This document shows, piece by piece, positions 26,320 through 38,240 of a stretch of 64,000 nucleotides of DNA (its first letter is position 1; every line of letters begins with the position of its first letter). The DNA is taken from positions 20,553,501-20,617,500 of the forward strand of contig CP114481.1 of the NCBI GenBank assembly GCA_027186245.1. Direction: 5' to 3'. This stretch comes from Coriaria nepalensis. Taxonomy: Eukaryota; Streptophyta; Magnoliopsida; Cucurbitales; Coriariaceae. The notes beneath the pieces were generated by a model, which worked only from the letters and a program-made list of their open reading frames with translations, was not told the origin of the DNA and searched no databases. The translations under genes were made by a program, and so were the position numbers.

Positions 26320-27180
26320 GATCATTTAAGGGCAAGTATGCGTTTGTTTTATTTGAGATTCATATCAATGAGTCTTTTCAAGTCACTAATTTATTTGAAC
26401 ACAATTCAAATGAATTCTATTTTTACACTTCAAACACTACTTTCCCGCATAACTTGCAAATGATCTTTTCAAGGAAAGTATGCATTTGTTTTATCTTATA
26501 TTCATTTCAATGAGTCTTTTCAAGACAATAAATCTTTTGAAAGCCATTGGAGCGAATACTATTTCCGCATTTCAAACACGACTTTCGCGCGTAGCTTGCA
26601 TATGATTTTTTGAAGGCAAGTATCAATTTGTTTTATCTTAGAGTCATGATCTCAATGACTCTTTGAAAGTCACTAATTCATATGAACACAATCAAAATGA
26701 ATTCTATTTTCGCACTTCGAACCCGACTTTCGTACATAACTTGCTAATTATGATTTAAGGGCAAGTATACGTTTGTTTTATTTGAGATTCATGTCAATGA
26801 GTCTTTTCGAGTCACTAATGCGTTTGAAAAAAATTGAAATGCATTCTATTTTTACACTTTAAACATTACTTTCGCGGATCACTTGTTGATGATCTTTTTA
26901 AGATAAGTATGCATTTGATTTATCTTATATTTATTTCGATGAGTCTTTTCAAGACAAGAAATCATTTGGAAGCAATTGGAGCTAATACTATTTTCGCATT
27001 TCAAACACGACTTTCGCGCATAGCTTGGATATGATTTTTTGAACGCAAGTATGAATTTGTTTAACCTTAGAGTCATCATCTCAATGACTCTTTGAAAGTC
27101 ACTAATTCATATGAACACAATTAAAATGAATTCAATTTTCGCACTTCGAACTCGACTTTCGCACATAACTTGCTAATTAT
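26320..27180 (+). repeat. Third copy of the CCCGCATAACTTGC unit group
   Basis: Repeats the distinctive unit of 8,151 and 13,457: CTAATTTATTTGAACACAA, cactt-caaacac in A, TTTCCCGCATAACTTGC near 26,445, CAAGGAAAGTATGC, and AAATCTTTTGAAAGCC. The following unit, with GCGTTTGAAAAAAATTGAAA, also matches. These A and B monomers resemble family II more than their neighbours do. A one-base deletion (CATAACTGCTAATG) sits just before this unit. Confidence 0.75.
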
Positions 27181-28893
27181 GATTTAAGGGCAAGTATACG
27201 TTTGTTTTATTTGAGATTCATGTCAATGAGTCTTTTCAAGTCACTAATCCATTTAAAAAAAATTCAAATGAATTCAATTTTTACACTTTAAACACTACTT
27301 TCGCGGATCACTTGTTGATGCTCTTGTTAAAACAAGTATGCATTTGATTTATCTTATATTTATTTCAATGAGTCTTTTCAATATAATAAATCATTTGGAA
27401 GCCATTGGAGCGAATACTATTTTCGTATTTCAAACACGACTTTCGCGCATACCTTGCATATTATTTTTTGAACGCAAGTATGAATTTGTTTTATTTTAGT
27501 GTCATTATCTCAATGACTTTTTGAAAGTCACTAATTCATTTGAAAGCAATTAAAATGAATTCAATTTTCGCACTTCGAACTCGACTTTCGTACATAACTT
27601 GCTAATTATCATTTAAGGGCAAGTATGCATTTGTTTTATTTGAGGTTCATGTCAATGAGTCTTTTCAAGTCACTAATGCATTTGAAAAAAATTCAAATGA
27701 ATTCAATTTTTACACTTTAAACACTACTTTCGTGGATCACTTGTTGATGATCTTTTTAAGACAAGTATGCATTGGATTTATCATATATTAATTTCAATGA
27801 GTCTTTTCAATACAGGAAATCATTTGGAAGCAATTGGAGCGAATACTATTTTCGCATTTCAAACACGACTTTCGCGCATACCTTGCATATGATTTTTTGA
27901 AGGCAAGTATGAATTTGTTTAATCTTAGAGTCATCATCTCAATGACTCTTTGAAAGTCACTAATTCATTTGACCACAATTAAAATGAATTCTATTTTCGT
28001 ACCTCGAACCCGACTTTCGTACATAACTTGCTAATGATCATTTAACGGCAAGTATGCGTTTGTTTTATTTGAGATTCATGTCAATGAGTCTTTTCAAGTC
28101 ACTAATCCATTTAAAAAAAATTCAAATGAATTCAATTTTTACACTTTAAACACTACTTTCGCGGATCACTTGTTGATGATCTTTTTAAGACAAGTATGCA
28201 TTTGATTTATCTTATATTTATTTCAATGAGTCTTTTCAATACAATAAATCATTTGGAAGCCATTGGAGCGAATACTATTTTCGCATTTCAAACACGACTT
28301 TCGCGCATAGCTTGCATATTATTTTTTGAACGCAAGTATGAATTTGTTTTATTTTAGTGTCATTATCTCAATGACTTTTTGAAAGTCACTAATTCATTTG
28401 AAAGCAATTAAAATGAATTCAATTTTCGCACTTCGAACTCGACTTTCGTACATAACTTGCTAATTATCATTTAAGGGCAAGTATGCATTTGTTTTATTTG
28501 AGGTTCATGTCAATGAGTCTTTTCAAGTCACTAATGCATTTGAAAAAAATTCAAATGAATTCAATTTTTACACTTTAAACACTACTTTCGTGGATCACTT
28601 GTTGATGATCTTTTTAAGACAAGTATGCATTGGATTTATCATATATTAATTTCAATGAGTCTTTTCAATACAGGAAATCATTTGGAAGCAATTGGAGCGA
28701 ATACTATTTTCGCATTTCAAACACGACTTTCGCGCATACCTTGCATATGATTTTTTGAAGGCAAGTATGAATTTGTTTAATCTTAGAGTCATCATCTCAA
28801 TGACTCTTTGAAAGTCACTAATTCATTTGACCACAATTAAAATGAATTCTATTTTCGTACCTCGAACCCGACTTTCGTACATAACTTGCTAAT
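27181..28893 (+). repeat. Four family I units forming an 858-bp dimer repeat
   Basis: Units at 27,607 and 28,465 share TTGAGGTTCATGTC and GTATGCATTGGATTTATC, while units at 28,036 and 28,894 share CATTTAACGGCAAG, giving an alternating pattern with 858-bp spacing. The pair 27,607-28,464 and 28,465-29,3xx is nearly identical over most of its length. Confidence 0.7.
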
Positions 28894-30180
28894 GATCATT
28901 TAACGGCAAGTATGCGTTTGTTTTATTTGAGATTCATGTCAATGAGTCTTTTCAAGACACTAATGCATTTGAAAAAAATTCAAATGAATTCTATTTTTAC
29001 ACTTTAAACACTACTTTCGTGGATCACTTGTTGATGATCTTTTTAAGACAAGTATGCATTGGATTTATCATATATTAATTTCAATGAGTCTTTTCAATAC
29101 AGGAAATCATTTGGAAGCAATTGGAGCGAATACTATTTTCGCATTTCAAACACGACTTTCGCGCATACCTTGCATATGATTTTTTGAAGGCAAGTATGAA
29201 TTTGTTTAATCTTAGAGTCATCATCTCAATGACTCTTTGAAAGTCACTAATTCATTTGACCACAATTAAAATGAATTCTATTTTCGTACCTCGAACCCGA
29301 CTTTCGTACATAACTTGCTAATGATCATTTAACGGCAAGTATGCGTTTGTTTTATTTGAGATTCATGTCAATGAGTCTTTTCAAGACACTAATGCATTTG
29401 AAAAAAATTCAAATGAATTCTATTTTTACACTTTAAACACTACTTTCGTGGATCACTTGTTGATGATCTTTTTAAGACAAGTATGCATTTGATTTATCAT
29501 ATATTTATTTCAATGAGTCTTTTCAATACAGGAAATCATTTGGAAGCAATTGGAGCGAATACTATTTTCGCATTTCAAACACGACTTTCGCGCATACCTT
29601 GCATATGATTTTTTGAAGGCAAGTATGAATTTGTTTAATCTTAGAGTCATCATCTCAATGACTCTTTGAAAGTCACTAATTCATTTGACCACAATTAAAA
29701 TGAATTCTATTTTCGTACCTCGAACCCGACTTTCGTACATAACTTGCTAATGATCATTTAACGGCAAGTATGCGTTTGTTTTATTTGAGATTCATGTCAA
29801 TGAGTCTTTTCAAGACACTAATGCATTTGAAAAAAATTCAAATGAATTCTATTTTTACACTTTAAACACTACTTTCGTGGATCACTTGTTGATGATCTTT
29901 TTAAGACAAGTATGCATTTGATTTATCATATATTTATTTCAATGACTCTTTTCAAGACAATAAATCATTTTGAAGCAATTGGAGCGAATACTATTTTCGC
30001 ATTTCAAACACGACTTTCGCGCATACCTTGCAAATGATTTTTTGAAGGCAAGTATGAATTTGTTTTATCTTAGAGTCATGATCTCAATGACTTTTTGAAA
30101 GTCACTAATTCATATGAACACAATCAAAATGAATTCTATTTTCGCACTGCGAACCCGACTTTCGTACATAACTTGCTAAT
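28894..30180 (+). repeat. Three consecutive near-identical 429-bp units
   Basis: Units at 28,894, 29,323 and 29,752 all begin GATCATTTAACGGCAAG and share CAAGACACTAATGC in A and CTTTCGTGGATCACTTG at the end of A. They differ mainly in B: GCATTGGATT in the first, and CAAGACAATAAATCATTTTG in the third in place of CAATACAGG. This is the clearest single-unit amplification in the window. Confidence 0.8.
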
Positions 30181-33100
30181 TATGATTTAAGGGCAAGTAT
30201 ACGTTTGTTTTATTTGAGATTCATGTCAATGAGTCTTTTCGAGTCACTAATGCGTTTGAAAAAAATTGAAATGCATTCTATTTTTACACTTTAAACACTA
30301 CTTTCGCGGATCACTTGTTGATGATCTTTTTAAGACAAGTATGCATTTGATTTATCTTATATTTATTTCAATGAGTCTTTTCAATACAATAAATCATTTG
30401 GACGCAATTGGAGTGAATACTATTTTCGCATTTTAAACACGACTTTCGTACATAGCTTGCATATGATTTTTTGAAGGCAAGTATGAATTTGTTTAATCTT
30501 GGAGTCATCATCTCAATGACTCTTTGAAAGTCACTAATTCATTTGACCACAATTAAAATGAATTCTATTTTCGTACGTCGAACCCGACTTTCGTACATAA
30601 CTTGCTAATGATCATTTAAGGGCAAGTATGCGTTTGTGTTATTTGAGATTCTTGTCAATGAGTCTTCTCAAGTCACTAATGCATTTGAAAAAAATTCAAA
30701 TGAATTCTATTTTTACACTTTAATCACTACTTTCGCGGATCACTTGTTGCCGATCTTTTTAAGACAAGTATGCATTTGATTTATCATATATTTATTTCAA
30801 TGAGTCTTTTCAAGACAATAAATCATTTGGAAGCAATTGGAGCGAATACTATTTTCGCATTTCAAACACGACTTTCGCGCATACCTTGCAAATGATTTTT
30901 TGAAGGCAAGTATGAATTTGTTTTATCTTAGAGTCATGATCTCAATGACTCTTTGAAAGTCACTAATTCATATGAACACAATCAAAATGAATTCTATTTT
31001 CGCACTTCGAACCCGACTTTCGTACATAACTTGCTAATTATGATTTAAGGGCAAGTATACGTTTGTTTTATTTGAGATTCATGTCAATGAGTCTTTTCGA
31101 GTCACTAATGCGTTTGAAAAAAATTGAAATGCATTCTATTTTTACACTTTAAACACTACTTTCGCGGATCACTTGTTGATGATCTTTTTAAGACAAGTAT
31201 GCATTTGATTTATCATATATTTATTTCCATGAGTCTTTTCAAGACAAGAAATCATTAGGAAGCAATTTGAGCGAATACTATTTTCGCATTTCAACCACGA
31301 CTTTCGCGCATAGCTTGCATATGATTTTTTGAACGCAAGTATGAATTTGTTTAATCTTAGAGTCATCATCTCAATGACTCTTTGAAAGTCACTGATTCAT
31401 TTGAAAGCAATTAAAATGAATTCAATTTTCGCACTTCGAACTCGACTTTCGTACATAACTTGCTAATTATCATTTAAGGGCAAGTATGCATTTGTTTTAT
31501 TTGAGATTCATGTCAATGAGTCTTTTCAAGTCACTAATCCATTTACAGAAAATTCAAATGAATTCAATTTTTACACTTTAAACACTACTTTCGCGGATCA
31601 CTTCTTAATGCTCTTTTTAAGACAAGTATGCATTTGATTTATCTTATATTTATTTCAATGAGTCTTTTCAATACAATAAATCATTTGGAAGCCATTGGAG
31701 CGAATACTATTTTCGTATTTCAAACACGACTTTCGCGCATACCTTGCATATTATTTTTTGAACGCAAGTATGAATTTGTTTTATCTTAGAGTCATGATCT
31801 CAATGACTTTTTGAAAGTCACTAATTCATATGAACACAATCAAAATGAATTCTATTTTCGCACTTCGAACCCGACTTTCGTACATAACTTGCTAATTATG
31901 ATTTAAGGGCAAGTATACGTTTGTTTTATTTGAGATTCATGTCAATGAGTCTTTTCGAGTCACTAATGCGTTTGAAAAAAATTGAAATGCATTCTATTTT
32001 TACACTTTAAACACTACTTTCGCGGATCACTTGTTGATGATCTTTTTACGACAAGTATGCATTTGATTGATCTTATATTTATTTCAATGAGTCTTTTCAA
32101 TACAATAAATCATTTGGACGCAATTGGAGTGAATACTATTTTCGCATTTTAAACACGACTTTCGTACATAGCTTGCATATGATTTTTTGAAGGCAAGTAT
32201 GAATTTGTTTAATCTTGGAGTCATCATCTCAATGACTCTTTGAAAGTCACTAATTCATTTGACCACAATTAAAATGAATTCTATTTTCGTACCTCGAACC
32301 CGACTTTCGTACATAACTTGCTAATGATCATTTAAGGGCAAGTATGCGTTTGTGTTATTTGAGATTCTTGTCAATGAGTCCTCTCAAGTCACTAATGCAT
32401 TTGAAAAAAATTCAAATGAATTCTATTTTTACATTTTAATCACTACTTTCGCGGATCACTTGTTGCCGATCTTTTTAAGACAAGTATGCATTTGATTTAT
32501 CATATATTTATTTCAATGAGTCTTTTCAAGACAATAAATCATTTGGAAGCAATTGGAGCGAATACTATTTTCGCATTTCAAACACGACTTTCGCGCATAC
32601 CTTGCAAATGATTTTTTGAAGGCAAGTATGAATTTGTTTTATCTTAGAGTCATGATCTCAATGACTCTTTGAAAGTCACTAATTCATATGAACACAATCA
32701 AAATGAATTCTATTTTCGCACTTCGAACCCGACTTTCGTACATAACTTGCTAATTATGATTTAAGGGCAAGTATACGTTTGTTTTATTTGAGATTCATGT
32801 CAATGAGTCTTTTCGAGTCACTAATGCGTTTGAAAAAAATTGAAATGCATTCTATTTTTACACTTTAAACACTACTTTCGCGGATCACTTGTTGATGATC
32901 TTTTTAAGACAAGTATGCATTTGATTTATCATATATTTATTTCCATGAGTCTTTTCAAGACAAGAAATCATTAGGAAGCAATTTGAGCGAATACTATTTT
33001 CGCATTTCAACCACGACTTTCGCGCATAGCTTGCATATGATTTTTTGAACGCAAGTATGAATTTGTTTAATCTTAGAGTCATCATCTCAATGACTCTTTG

Positions 33101-33460
33101 AAAGTCACTGATTCATTTGAAAGCAATTAAAATGAATTCAATTTTCGCACTTCGAACTCGACTTTCGTACATAACTTGCTAATTATCATTTAAGGGCAAG
33201 TATGCATTTGTTTTATTTGAGATTCATGTCAATGAGTCTTTTCAAGTCACTAATCCATTTACAGAAAATTCAAATGAATTCAATTTTTACACTTTAAACA
33301 CTACTTTCGCGGATCACTTCTTGATGCTCTTTTTAAGACAAGTATGCATTTGATTTATCTTATATTTATTTCAATGAGTCTTTTCAATACAATAAATCAT
33401 TTGGAAGCCATTGGAGCGAATACTGTTTTCGTATTTCAAACACGACTTTCGCGCATACCA
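30060..33460 (+). repeat. 1,716-bp four-unit higher-order repeat, two copies
   Basis: GTTTTATCTTAGAGTCATG (30,061 and 31,777), GTGTTATTTGAGATTCTTG (30,636 and 32,352), TTTTAATCACTAC or TTTAATCACTAC (near 30,718 and 32,434), CATACCTTGCAAATG (near 30,880 and 32,596) and CCATTTACAGAAAATTC (near 31,539 and 33,255) all recur at 1,716 bp. A related partial third copy follows, with a matching unit near 34,471-34,800. Confidence 0.8.
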
Positions 33461-36400
33461 TGCATATTATTTTTTGAACGCAAGTATGAATTTGTTTTAT
33501 TTTAGTGTCATTATCTCAATGACTTTTTGAAAGTCACTAATTCATTTGAAAGCAATTAAAATGAATTCAATTTTCGCACTTCGAACTCGACTTTCGTACA
33601 TAACTTGCTAATTATCATTTAAGGGCAAGTATGCATTTGTTTTCTTTGAGGTTCATGTCAATGAGTCTTTTCAAGTCACTAATGCATTTGAAAAAAATTC
33701 AAATGAATTCAATTTTTACACTTTAAACACTACTTTCGTGGATCACTTGTTGATGATCTTTTTAAGACAAGTATGCATTTGATTTATCATATATTAATTT
33801 CAATGAGTCTTTTCAATACAGGAAATCATTTGGAAGCAATTGGAGCGAATACTATTTTCGCATTTCAAACACGACTTTCGCGCATACCTTGCATATGATT
33901 TTTTGAAGGCAAGTATGAATTTGTTTAATCTTAGAGTCATCATCTCAATGACTCTTTGAAAGTCACTAATTCATTTGACCACAATTAAAATGAATTCTAT
34001 TTTCGTACCTCGAACCCGACTTTCGTACATAACTTGCTAATGATCATTTAACGGCAAGTATGCGTTTGTTTTATTTGAGATTCATGTCAATGAGTCTTTT
34101 CAAGACACTAATGCATTTGAAAAAAATTCAAATGAATTCTATTTTTACACTTTAAACACTACTTTCGTGGATCACTTGTTGATGATCTTTTTAAGACAAG
34201 TATGCATTTGATTTATCATATATTTATTTCAATGAGTCTTTTCAAGACAATAAATCATTTTGAAGCAATTGGAGCGAATACTATTTTCGCATTTCAAACA
34301 CGACTTTCGCGCATACCTTGCAAATGATTTTTTGAAGGCAAGTATGAATTTGTTTTATCTTAGAGTCATGATCTCAATGACTCTTTGAAAGTCACTAATT
34401 CATATGAACACAATCAAAATGAATTCTATTTTCGCACTTCGAACCCGACTTTCGTACATAACTTGCTAATTATGATTTAAGGGCAAGTATACGTTTGTTT
34501 TATTTGAGATTCATGTCAATGAGTCTTTTCAAGTCACTAATGCGTTTGAAAAAAATTGAAATGCATTCTATTTTTACACTTTAAACACAACTTTCGCGGA
34601 TCACTTGTTGATGATCTTTTTAAGACAAGTATGCATTTGATTTATCATATATTTATTTCCATGAGTCTTTTCAAGACAAGAAATCATTAGGAAGCAATTG
34701 GAGCGAATACTATTTTCGCATTTCAACCACGACTTTCGCGCATAGCTTGCATATGATTTTTTGAACGCAAGTATGAATTTGTTTAATCTTAGAGTCATTA
34801 TCTCAATGACTTTTTGAAAGTCACTAATTCATTTGAAAGCAATTAAAATGAATTCAATTTTCGCACTTCGAACTCGACTTTCGTACATAACTTGCTAATT
34901 ATCATTTAAGGGCAAGTATGCATTTGTTTTATTTGAGGTTCATGTCAATGAGTCTTTTCAAGTCACTAATCCATTTAAAAAAAATTCAAATGAATTCAAT
35001 TTTTACACTTTAAACACTACTTTCGCGGATCACTTGTTGATGCTCTTTTTAAGACAAGTATGCATTTGATTTATCTTATATTTATTTCAATGAGTCTTTT
35101 CAATACAATAATTCATTTGGAAGCCATTGGAGCGAATACTATTTTCGCATTTCAAACACGACTTTCGCGCATACCTTGCATATTATTTTTTGAACGCAAG
35201 TATGAATTTGTTTTATTTTAGTGTCATTATCTCAATGACTTTTTGAAAGTCACTAATTCATTTGAAAGCAATTAAAATGAATTCAATTTTCGCACTTCGA
35301 ACTCGACTTTCGTACATAACTTGCTAATTATCATTTAAGGGCAAGTATGCATTTGTTTTATTTGAGGTTCATGTCAATGAGTCTTTTCAAGTCACTAATG
35401 CATTTGAAAAAAATTCAAATGAATTCAATTTTTACACTTTAAACACTACTTTCGTGGATCACTTGTTGATGATCTTTTTAAGACAAGTATGCATTTAATT
35501 TATCATATATTAATTTCAATGAGTCTTTTCAATACAGGAAATCATTTGGAAGCAATTGGAGCGAATACTATTTTCGCATTTCAAACACGACTTTCGCGCA
35601 TAGCTTGCATATGATTTTTTGAAGGCAAGTATGAATTTGTTTAATCTTAGAGTCATCATCTCAATGACTCTTTGAAAGTCACTAATTCATTTGACCACAA
35701 TTAAAATGAATTCTATTTTCGTACCTCGAACCCGACTTTCGTACATAACTTGCTAATGATCATTTAACGGCAAGTATGCGTTTGTTTTATTTGAGATTCA
35801 TGTCAATGAGTCTTTTCAAGACACTAATGCATTTGAAAAAAATTCAAATGAATTCTATTTTTACACTTTAAACACTACTTTCGTGGATCACTTGTTGATG
35901 ATCTTTTTAAGACAAGTATGCATTTGATTTATCATATATTTATTTCAATGAGTCTTTTCAATACAAGAAATCATTTGGACGCAATTGGAGTGAATACTAT
36001 TTTCGCATTTTAAACACGACTTTCGCACATAGCTTGCATATGATTTTTTGAAGGCAAGTACGAATTTGTTTAATCTTGGAGTCATCATCTCAATGACTCT
36101 TTGAAAGTCACTAATTCATATGAACACAATTAAAAGGAATTCTATTTTCGTACCTCGAACCCGACTTTCGTACATAACTTGCTAATGATCATTTAAGGGC
36201 AAGTATGCGTTTGTTTTATTTGAGATTCATGTCAATGAGTCTTCTCAAGTCACTAATGCATTTGAAAAAAATTCAAATGAATTCTATTTTTACACTTTAA
36301 ACACTACTTTCGCGGATCACTTGTTGCCGATCTTTTGAAGACAAGTATGCATTTGATTTATCATATATTTATTTCAATGAGTCTTTTCAAGACAATAAAT

Positions 36401-37379
36401 CATTTGGACGCCATTGGAGCGAATACTATTTTCGCATTTCAAACACGACTTTCCCGCATAGCTTGCATATTATTTTTTAAACGCAAGTATGAATTTGTTT
36501 TATTTTAGTGTAATTATCTCAATGACTTTTTGAAAGTCACTAATTCATTTGAAAGAAATTAAATGAATTCAATTTTCGCACTTTGAACTCGACTTTCGTA
36601 CATAACTTGCTAATTATCATTTAAGGGCAAGTATGCATTTGTTTTATTTGAGATTCATGTCAATGAGTCTTTTCAAGTCACTAATGCATTTGAAAAAAAT
36701 TCAAATGAATTCTATTTCTACACTTTAAACACTACTTTCGCGGATCACTTGTTGATGCTCTTTTTAAGACAAGTATGCATTTGATTTATCATATATTTAT
36801 TTCAATGAGTCTTTTCAAGACAATAAATCATTTGGTAGCAATCGGAGCGAATACTATTTTCGCATTTCAAACACGACTTTCGCACATAGCTTGCATATGA
36901 TTTTTTGAAGGCAAGTACGAATTTGTTTAATCTTGGAGTCATCATCTCAATGACTCTTTGAAAGTCACTAATTCATATGAACACAATTAAAAGGAATTCT
37001 ATTTTCGTACCTCGAACCCGACTTTCGTACATAACTTGCTAATGATCATTTAAGGGCAAGTATGCGTTTGTTTTATTTGAGATTCATGTCAATGAGTCTT
37101 CTCAAGTCACTAATGCATTTGAAAAAAATTCAAATGAATTCTATTTTTACACTTTAAACACTACTTTCGCGGATCACTTGTTGCCGATCTTTTGAAGACA
37201 AGTATGCATTTGATTTATCATATATTTATTTCAATGAGTCTTTTCAAGACAATAAATCATTTGGAAGCCATTGGAGCGAATACTATTATCGCATTCCAAA
37301 CACGACTTTCGCGCATAGCTTGCGTATGATTTTTTGAAGGCAAGTATGAATTTGTTTAATCTTAGAGTCATCATCTCAC
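33461..37379 (+). repeat. Mixed family I units
   Basis: About nine units continuing the same variants. TTTAACGGCAAG recurs near 34,047 and 35,763 (1,716 bp apart). The stretch from AAGTACGAATTTG to GCCGATCTTTTGAAG at about 36,057-36,340 recurs at about 36,914-37,198 (offset about 858 less one base). A one-base deletion is visible near 36,556 (GAAAGAAATTAAATG). Confidence 0.75.
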
Positions 37380-38240
37380 TGACTCTTTGAAAGTCACTAA
37401 TTCATTTGACCACAATTAAAATGAATTCTATTTTCGTACCTCGAACCCGACTTTCGTACATAACTTGCTAATGATCATTTAAGGGCAAGTATGCGTTTGT
37501 TTTATTTGAACTTCATGTCAATGAGTCTTCTCAAGTCACTAATGCATTTGAAAAAAATTCAAATGAATTCTATTTTTACACTTTAAACACTACTTTCGTG
37601 GATCACTTGTTGATGATCTTTTTAAGACAAGTATGCATTTGATTTATCATATATTTATTTCCATGAGTCTTTTCAAGACAAGAAATCATTAGGAAGCAAT
37701 TGGAGCGAATACTATTTTCGCATTTCAACCACGACTTTCGCGCATAGCTTGCATATGATTTTTTGAAGGCAAGTACGAATTTGTTTAATCTTAGAGTCAT
37801 CATCTCAATGACTCTTTGAAAGTCACTAATTCATTTGACCACAATTAAAATGAATTCTATTTTCGTACCTCGAACCCGACTTTCGTACATAACTTGCTAA
37901 TTATAATTTAAGGGCAAGTATACGTTTGTTTTATTTGAGATTCATGTCAATGAGTCTTTTCGAGTCACTAATGCGTTTGAAAAAAATTGAAATGCATTCT
38001 ATTTTTACACTTTAAACACTACTTTCGCGGATCACTTGTTGATGATCTTTTTAAGACAAGTATGCATTTGATTTATCTTATATTTATTTCAATGAGTCTT
38101 TTCAATACAATAAATCATTTGGACGCAATTGGAGTGAATACTATTTTCGCATTTTAAACACGACTTTCGTACATAGCTTGCATATGATTTTTTGAAGGCA
38201 AGTATGAATTTGTTTAATCTTGGAGTCATCATCTCAATGA
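37380..38240 (+). repeat. Two-unit block with a near-identical copy 15.87 kb upstream (copy 2)
   Basis: Matches 21,510-22,370 at a constant offset of 15,870 bp, three bases less than 37 units of 429 bp. The left limit is set by CATCTCACTGAC here against CATCTCAATGAC there. The right limit is where the two C monomers diverge after CTTGGAGTCATC. Confidence 0.8.
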
